NCBI GenBank assembly: GCA_021432635.1
Contig: MU270035.1
Location: 248,001 to 312,000, forward strand
DNA length: 64,000 bases
Source: Thozetella sp. PMI_491
Taxonomy: Eukaryota; Ascomycota; Sordariomycetes; Chaetosphaeriales; Chaetosphaeriaceae
Direction of reading: 5' to 3'
The translations under genes and the position numbers were made by a program. Positions 58,408 through 64,000 of this stretch are shown here, piece after piece (the stretch's first letter is position 1; the number at the start of each line of letters is the position of its first letter). Under the pieces are notes generated by a model. It was not told where the DNA came from and did no database searches. It was given only the letters and a program-made list of their open reading frames with translations.

Positions 58408-58870
58408 ATGAGTTCCACTCGAGAACTTGGCGCTGGACCGCGCGCCCTTTTGTTGACTACTCGGGTACCTGAGTGCTGACACAGTCTCAGTCCACAATAG
58501 ACTTGGCTTCCGACGCGTCGTACGCGAAACCCTCCGATACATAATCGTTCCAGACCGGCGAAAGCTACTTCGAGCGCCCGCAAATCCCTTAACCTCACGA
58601 GGAGGAGCTCGAAGTACCTCCTATGGTTTCGCCGATCTCGTCAAGCCTGTATCCGAATCAGCTCTAAGTTTGGTATTCGGTGCTCTTGAACAGAGACAGG
58701 AACGGTACTTGACCTTGGCTGATAGCCTCAACAGCATAGGTCACAAAGGTGATATCCCCAGTGCTATTGAAACCTTGCTCGAGGTCCTAGCCAGGCGACG
58801 GTACGCATGGCTCGGGTCCCCAGTCGCTCGATTTCATGCTTGCCAGCAGCTACCAGATACCTTCATTTGA
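58408..58870 (+). CDS. possible small orphan gene or gene fragment
   Basis: The frame is open from 58457 to the stop at 58868-58870 and has protein-like composition (VRETLRYIIVPDRRKLL, SYGFADLVKPVSESALS, ALEQRQERYLTLADSLNS, PSAIETLLEVLARR). It lacks an upstream ATG. A TATA-like CTATAAATC at about 58339-58347 and an ATG at 58408 precede it; an intron 58412-58484 would join ATGA to the frame, but the donor (GTTCCA) is poor. I recognise no family. It could equally be a truncated relic. Confidence 0.25.
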
Positions 58871-59511
58871 GAAACACGATAGAATCAAGAACTCAAGTAC
58901 AATTCGGGGCCAGTGGAAATCATCGCCAGCCATTGGTGGGCGTCCTCGACTTCATTTCGGTATTAACCCAGCCTGGCTCTTTACTCGTTCATGGGGCCCG
59001 CCTTTTCTGTATGCATATACAAGAAGAGAGCCTTCTGTGCAAGATCCGACCAGAGAGCAGCATTGTCGCGGAGGTGGACGCCATTGCTCCATCCTCGGTA
59101 GAACCAGCTCTTTGCGGGGGAGACAGTGGGTGTGCTGCCATTAGTGCCCCGCTGGCGAGCCAATTGCTTCTAATATCGCGATCCGAAGCAGGCTGTTAGA
59201 GACCCGCGAACTCACACGCGCAGCCTATTCCTATCCTACGTAACTCTCGATTCCCCGACAAAGGAGACGGTGTCTAGCCAGCGATGCAACAGGCTTCTCC
59301 CTGAAAAGCCGTCTGTCGGCATCACGAGATCATAGGGAGGTCACGAGTGCAGCATCTCCCAAAGGTCTGCCGCCTTCGAAATGTGTCGAAGATAGCTGCT
59401 TCGGTCAACGGGTGGTCATTCTTACGGGGCTTACCCTGGGCAAGCGCAACAGGCTAATTACAGCCAGGTTTGAACGCTTGAAAGTCAGTAAACGGCCATT
59501 TAGGCCCGTTT

Positions 59512-59551
59512 CTGGCCTATAAAGCTCGTTACTGGCCTATAAAGCTCCTTG
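59512..59551 (+). repeat. 20-bp tandem duplication containing TATAAA
   Basis: CTGGCCTATAAAGCTCgtta (59512-59531) is repeated almost exactly at 59532-59551. A related GGCCATTTAGGCCCGTT precedes it. It may be a remnant of a repetitive element or a duplicated promoter-like motif; no gene start lies near. Confidence 0.6.
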
Positions 59552-60516
59552 TACTCGGATCAATTGTGAATGTTGATTATTCTTACGGCCTATAGTAGTC
59601 AGTCTGGGGTAGTGCCCAGGCTGAACAGCTGTGGATATACTGGGTACATAGTACAGCTACTACGTGCTAAAATTTAGCGTGGCATCCGCCTAGATGCTTT
59701 AGATAATTTTGTAGAATTACATCGTAAGGGAGCATGACTAGACTCGAGGCCAGCGAGACCCAGTATTTAAGTCCAAATCGAAGTCGAAGATTGGACGCGA
59801 CGTAGGCCGTTGCTGGGGTAGAGCAGCACAGACTAATGAAGGGCAGACAGTCGCAGCCGGACTACGACGGTAACTAGCTGGCATCCATAATATCAACGGG
59901 CAGAAGGATTATCCTACTAGTTCTGATATACCTAGACACTGATATATCGCTCGCAAGCCTTGTTGCTAGGCAGTGCTGCTGGCAGGCAATTGTCGTACAC
60001 CCTGACTCGGTAGTAGGGGACAAAATAAGTGGGCTATGCGGGCACGATTGCGGAGCAAATTTGAGTTAGAGCAAAAAGGGCGGGAGGACATAGAATTGCG
60101 TGAGAAGAACTGGGAGCGCTCGAAATATGGCTGTCCGTCGTGCGTGAGTATATGCTCTGCAGAGCTCGGCAAGGAACGCCCACAGCCGGCCTTCCGTCTA
60201 ATAGATGTTCTGGAGGTCGTGTCTGTGGTGCGGAGAGGGGTTTTCTGTAGGATTTGTCTGGCTGCCCGGCCAAAGACTCGTTCCGAAAGGACCCACCCTC
60301 GGAAAATCCAGGAAAATTCTCATCCGCTACCTTCATTGGCTCCGAGAGCTCCACCTTGGCTCTGCCCAAATCCCGTCCGTCTCGCAATTTTCCAGCGAAC
60401 CTCTGTCCTGTTGCAAAAACCTCGTCTAGCATCAATCTCCTCTCCCTCCGCGCGATTGCATCTTCCCTTGCAATTGCATTCCCTTTTTTTCTGGCCCATC
60501 CAGAATACTCTCTAAT

Positions 60517-63500
60517 ATGTTCCGGAACGCCATCCGACAGTCCTCGCGTGCCGTGGGCGCTCTTTCTGCCGCGAGCAGAATCGCCTCGGTGAGTCTCCCT
60601 CCGCCCAGCCGAAGCGACCTCAATTCCATCGAACATGGCTCGAAAACAATCTCAATGGCTTCGCTGAGCCTTCCCCGAGCTCAATTGGGCGTTTTGCACC
60701 GGTGCGAGGGGCGGTGGCGAGCTTTTAAGAGCTCTTCGAGAGCTGCTTGGTGCCAATTGAGGTCTTCGTCGGAACTCGGCTAGGCTAACAGTCTCTGCAG
60801 CGAAATGCCGCACCCGCCTCGATCGCCTTCCAGACCCGGTCGTTCGCCGACGCGAAGGCCTCACCAACCGAGGTCTCTTCCATCCTCGAGCAGCGCATCC
60901 GCGGCGTCCAGGAGGAGTCCAACCTCGCCGAGACCGGCCGCGTCCTCTCTGTCGGGTACGTGTTTATGCCTCAGCCGGGGTTCCTTGGCATCCAGCACAC
61001 AAATCTGCAACACCGACCGTGCCGACCGTGGTGATCAATTGAAGACGCCAACCACCACGCACGAGAGCTATATAACTGTGTGCTGACTTTTCGTGCTCAA
61101 TAGTGATGGTATTGCCCGTGTGCACGGCATGGCCAATGTCCAGGCCGAGGAGCTCGTCGAGTAGGTGTACCCCCTACCTTCCGGACCCGGGCATCCGGGA
61201 TCGCCGCATCAGCCATCTAACCAAAGGACAGGTTCGCTTCTGGCGTCAAGGGCATGTGCATGAACCTCGAGGCCGGCCAGGTCGGTGTCGTGCTTTTCGG
61301 TTCCGACCGTCTCGTCAAGGAGGGCGAGACCGTCAAGCGTACCGGTGAAATCGTGAGTGCTCTGCCGGACGGTCATTTTAGTTTGGTCGTATATTGCGAT
61401 ATTGACACAGTCAGGTGGATGTCCCCGTCGGCCCCGAGCTGCTCGGACGTGTCGTCGATGCCCTCGGCAACCCTATCGATGGCAAAGGCCCCCTCAACGC
61501 CAAGGAGAAGCGCCGCGCCCAGCTCAAGGCCCCTGGCATTCTTCCTCGCCAGTCTGTCAACCAGCCCGTCCAGACTGGTCTCAAGTCCATCGATGCCATG
61601 GTCCCCATCGGCCGTGGCCAGCGTGAGCTGATCATTGGCGATCGTCAGACCGGCAAGACCGCCGTCGCTCTCGATGCCATCCTCAACCAGAAGCGGTGGA
61701 ACAGCGGCAACGACGAGACCAAGAAGCTGTACTGCATCTACGTCGCCGTCGGCCAGAAGCGTTCCACTGTTGCCCAGCTCGTCAAGACCCTCGAGGAGAA
61801 CGATGCCATGAAGTACTCCATCGTCGTTGCCGCCACCGCCTCGGAGGCTGCTCCCCTTCAGTACATCGCTCCCTTCACTGGTTGGTGTTGCCCTTTTCCT
61901 TTCGTACCTTCTTTCCTTTTCATTTCGTACTTTCCTTAAGTTAGGTTATTGCCCCCAGCAGGTTGTTGCCCCCAGCGGGTGTCCGGGGTGCTCCTGTCCT
62001 CTGTGAGACCTCTGCGGAGGATCATGGCTCATGCATTCCCGCCATGTCGGCTTAAATAGCCATCATGGCCTGCTGCCTATGTGGTTGCGGGCTGTCCTCC
62101 CAACAGAATTCGCTCAGAATTCGCCTTGAACCAGCCCAGAACTCAGAACATCACTCGACCTGCCGGCCTCTCTGCCCGCCTGAAGAATGAATTGGTGGCC
62201 AGTAATCGAGTTCATCGATGCCCTCACCTGGTGTACGGTTCACACTGAAGCCCCGGAGTCGTATGTTTGCCCTATCTACAAGCTCGTCCTCAGCGAGGAG
62301 TCCTATGAGGGAATATGCACCGCCACGCCACTCAGCTTCGCTCCCGGCCTGGAGGACGTCGTCAATGCCTCGTCCCCCCCCAGCATCGAGTTTTTCTCTC
62401 GCCTCCCTGCTCTGCCTGCTAGTGTGTGGGCGATATATGCCCTCCTGCTAGAAAAACCCGATGCTGAGCCTAGGCTCTACATTGGCTCTGGCACTAATGC
62501 CCAGAGTGGCGCGGCGGCCCGGTTTCAAGACTACGACAAGCTCAAGCATCTTCCTCGCTTCGTTCAGCAAGCTATCGACTCAGGCTTCACCATCACCAGC
62601 CGTGGCCCCCTATGTTGGGCTCCTATCCCGCCCCAAGAGTTGATTCCTTCCGCCAGAGTTCGCTTCTTCGCCCTGGAGGCCGCCCTATGCTTTCTCTTCT
62701 ATGCTGGTTTCGAAACCAAGCTAGATGCATTCTGGACTGTTTTCCTGCCGTGGACACGCGATACCGTGAGCTGGCGACCCCTATGCAGCCATACACCACT
62801 CATGGAGCGCCCGCATGGCGCTGATGATGCCACCATGACACCTGAGCAGCTCAAGCATTATGCTGCAGAGCGCAAGCGACGCACCAAGGAGCTCATGGCC
62901 GTGAACTCCAAACGTGCTGAGGATAGGGAGCGTGCCCAAGACCTCAACGCCTACCTAGCCCGCAAACGTGCCGAGAAATACGATTGGGATCAGAGAAACA
63001 AGGATCGTGTTCACGATACCGCCGCCGGTGTCAGAGCCCGTGCTATCGCTTCTAAGCGATTCACGTGCACGACTTGCGACATGTCCCTGCAGTCCATAAC
63101 GGCACTCAACAAACATTTCAACACCAAGAGCCATCACGAGGCTCTGCGGCTCGCCGCAGGCGGGGAGGCCAAGCCAGTATCAGCTGCTACTATACGGTCC
63201 CGAAAGTTTGCCGCTGCTAGCAAGAAGAACATGCGTTTCCATTGTTCTCCATGCGACAGGTCGTTCAACATCAAGGGCCACCTGGACAAGCACCGCACCA
63301 CCAAGAAACATCTTCAGAAAATCGCCGAAGCCGGCGCATAGCCTCTGATAGTGCACGCATCCATCTTGGTATCAATTGCTAACCCAAATTCTTAACTTGT
63401 TAGGCGCGTCAATTGCTGAGTGGTTCCGCGATTCTGGGCGCCATGCCCTTGTCGTCTACGACGATCTGTCCAAGCAGGCCGTGGCCTACCGTCAGATGTC

Positions 63501-64000
63501 CCTCCTTCTCCGTCGTCCCCCCGGACGTGAGGCTTACCCTGGTGATGTCTTCTACCTGCACTCTCGTCTCCTCGAGCGTGCCGCCAAGATGAACAACAAG
63601 CTCGGCGGTGGCTCCATGACTGCCCTGCCCGTCATTGAGACCCAGGGTGGTGATGTGTCTGCCTACATTCCCACCAACGTCATTTCCATCACCGACGGTC
63701 AGATCTTCTTGGAGTCTGAGCTGTTCTACAAGGGTATCCGACCGGCCATCAACGTCGGTCTGTCTGTGTCTCGCGTCGGTTCCGCTGCCCAGCTTAAGGC
63801 CATGAAGCAGGTCGCTGGTTCGCTCAAGCTTTTCTTGGCCCAGTACCGTGAGGTCGCTGCCTTCGCCCAGTTCGGTTCCGATCTTGATGCTGCCACCAAG
63901 CAGACCCTCAATCGTGGTGAACGCGTAAGTGCTTCTCTCCAGGCCCTGTTATGTCAGGGGCAGCGGATGCAAAATGATTTGTTGCGCGTGATTAGATCGC
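60517..64000 (+). CDS. ATP1: Mitochondrial F1-ATP synthase subunit alpha, 5' part (3' end outside window)
   Basis: The nuclear gene for the regulatory alpha subunit of the F1 catalytic head. Exons read here: 60517-60588, 60801-60955, 61104-61160, 61232-61352, 61415-61880 and 63404-63924; the window ends in the next intron. 464 codons are visible. The N-terminus ([16 protein letters not shown]...) is a basic, acid-poor presequence with QTRSFAD near the cleavage site. Core motifs: [23 protein letters not shown], the P-loop [39 protein letters not shown] and the family signature [17 protein letters not shown]. Every junction keeps frame. Introns 1-4 are 212, 148, 71 and 62 nt, whereas intron 5 is 1,523 nt and carries a separate ORF. 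The junction across it restores [14 protein letters not shown]. Confidence 0.96.
61943..61976 (+). repeat. 17-bp tandem repeat near the 5' border of the intron insertion
   Basis: AGGTTATTGCCCCCAGC is followed directly by AGGTTGTTGCCCCCAGC, 16 of 17 identical. It starts where a normal-sized intron would have ended, so it may mark the insertion border. Confidence 0.75.
62052..62059 (+). promoter_or_regulatory. possible TATA element of the intronic ORF
   Basis: TTAAATAG lies in GC-rich sequence about 130 bases before the ATG of the nested ORF. An independent promoter would be needed for expression unless the unspliced host transcript is translated. A short upstream frame begins at the ATG at 62023 and stops within this element. 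Confidence 0.3.
62104..62125 (+). repeat. 11-bp tandem repeat in the intron insertion
   Basis: CAGAATTCGCT is followed directly by CAGAATTCGCC, in the leader about 60 bases before the intronic ORF. Confidence 0.7.
62187..63341 (+). CDS. GIY-YIG-like nuclease with two C2H2 zinc fingers, nested in ATP1 intron 5
   Basis: A complete intronless 384-aa ORF on the host strand. The first 75 residues match nothing I know. A GIY-YIG-like nuclease core spans about 80-170: WAIYALL (82-84 in the GIY position), RLYIGSGT (YIG at 98-100), Arg112 in AAARFQDYD as the catalytic Arg candidate, and Glu164 in FALEAAL as the metal-binding Glu candidate. PLCWAPIP and LCSHTPL follow. Residues 217-290 are highly charged and probably helical. 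Two zinc fingers of C-x2-C-x12-H-x5-H type end the protein (C294, C297, H310, H316 and C353, C356, H369, H375), a spacing typical of matrin/JAZ-like nucleic-acid-binding fingers. The combination of nuclease and DNA-binding module is that of a homing endonuclease. GC-rich nuclear codon use argues against recent transfer from mitochondrial DNA. I recall similar GIY-YIG plus C2H2 hypothetical proteins in fungi, but no named function. Confidence 0.8.
   Translation: MNWWPVIEFIDALTWCTVHTEAPESYVCPIYKLVLSEESYEGICTATPLSFAPGLEDVVNASSPPSIEFFSRLPALPASVWAIYALLLEKPDAEPRLYIGSGTNAQSGAAARFQDYDKLKHLPRFVQQAIDSGFTITSRGPLCWAPIPPQELIPSARVRFFALEAALCFLFYAGFETKLDAFWTVFLPWTRDTVSWRPLCSHTPLMERPHGADDATMTPEQLKHYAAERKRRTKELMAVNSKRAEDRERAQDLNAYLARKRAEKYDWDQRNKDRVHDTAAGVRARAIASKRFTCTTCDMSLQSITALNKHFNTKSHHEALRLAAGGEAKPVSAATIRSRKFAAASKKNMRFHCSPCDRSFNIKGHLDKHRTTKKHLQKIAEAGA

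Larger units (their letters stand above)
54034..60516. other. large gene-poor region before ATP synthase alpha gene
   Basis: About 6.5 kb without a confident gene. It includes A-rich stretches near 54.66-55.0 kb, a tandem repeat at 59512-59551, and protein-like open frames at 57.65-57.99 kb (minus) and 58.46-58.87 kb (plus) that could be gene relics or small orphan genes. The final 300 bases are a CT-rich leader typical of highly expressed fungal genes. Confidence 0.5.
61881..63403 (+). mobile_element. Oversized spliceosomal intron 5 of ATP1 carrying a GIY-YIG/zinc-finger ORF (candidate homing-type insertion)
   Basis: The donor is GTTGGTG after ACTG, and the acceptor is TTAG before GCGCGTC, with an upstream GCTAAC branch site at about 63378-63383. 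The intron is 1,523 nt; all other introns resolved here are 49-212 nt. The first 64 nt ending TTAG (61944) could by themselves form a normal-sized ancestral intron, and the last 30 nt repeat its TTCTTAA...GTTAGG character, so the extra 1.4 kb looks like an insertion. A 17-bp tandem repeat (61943-61976) and an 11-bp tandem repeat (62104-62125) lie in the 5' part, followed by TTAAATAG (62052-62059) as a possible promoter. There is no sign of group I or group II ribozyme structure. Mobility is inference. Confidence 0.6.

Noticed and set aside
60036-60515. 159-codon plus-strand frame ahead of ATP1
   Set aside because: It is CT-rich leader and promoter sequence of ATP1; composition follows the pyrimidine bias.
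61881-63403. Possibility that the long ATP1 intron is a group I or group II ribozyme intron
   Set aside because: Its ends are GT...AG with a spliceosomal branch site, and I could not see conserved ribozyme core elements; the host gene is nuclear.

Overview
This window is nuclear DNA of a filamentous ascomycete. The compact genes carry short GT-AG introns (49-212 nt) with CTRAC-like branch sites, third codon positions are GC-rich, and the families are typical of fungi (Zn2Cys6 regulator, RTA1, GH71-CBM24, GH18-CBM18, PAM17, SLX9). The protein sequences look like Sordariomycetes, possibly Sordariales; this is an impression from sequence style, not a database result. I saw no rRNA, convincing tRNA, operon or CRISPR array.

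Layout. 1-6.5 kb holds housekeeping genes: the 3' end of a Ulp1/SENP8-like protease, SLX9 (ribosome biogenesis), UBA4 (tRNA thiolation/urmylation E1), PAM17 (mitochondrial import motor) and a hotdog thioesterase. 8-13.2 kb has a chromodomain protein and an unrecognised 758-aa protein. 15.8-20.6 kb is the glycogen debranching enzyme. 21.8-22.6 kb is a single-pass membrane protein. 25.7-29.1 kb has an RTA1-family membrane protein head to head with a Zn2Cys6 regulator. 30.5-31.9 kb is NAD-dependent glycerol-3-phosphate dehydrogenase. 34.3-40.4 kb is a wall-polysaccharide group: a GH71-CBM24 alpha-1,3-glucanase, a membrane-anchored gamma-glutamylcyclotransferase-like protein and a GH18 chitinase with a CBM18 inside its catalytic domain. 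44.9-47.7 kb has a small hypothetical gene and a secreted protein with two R-type lectin-like units. 50.1-54 kb has a DUF3632-like protein, an SDR oxidoreductase and a DUF1868/2H-phosphoesterase-like protein. 54-60.5 kb is gene-poor with coding-like fragments. The window ends inside the nuclear gene for the mitochondrial F1-ATP synthase alpha subunit.

Most notable: intron 5 of the ATP synthase alpha gene is 1,523 nt, seven times longer than any other intron here. It contains a complete, intronless, same-strand 384-codon ORF that combines a GIY-YIG-like nuclease domain with a charged helical region and two C2H2 zinc fingers. This has the architecture of a homing-endonuclease-like selfish gene living in a nuclear spliceosomal intron, inserted in one of the most conserved stretches of the host protein. 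The activity and mobility are inference; the nesting, domain motifs and splice boundaries can be read directly from the sequence.

Exon coordinates were worked out by hand from splice consensus, frame continuity and family conservation. No RNA evidence was available.
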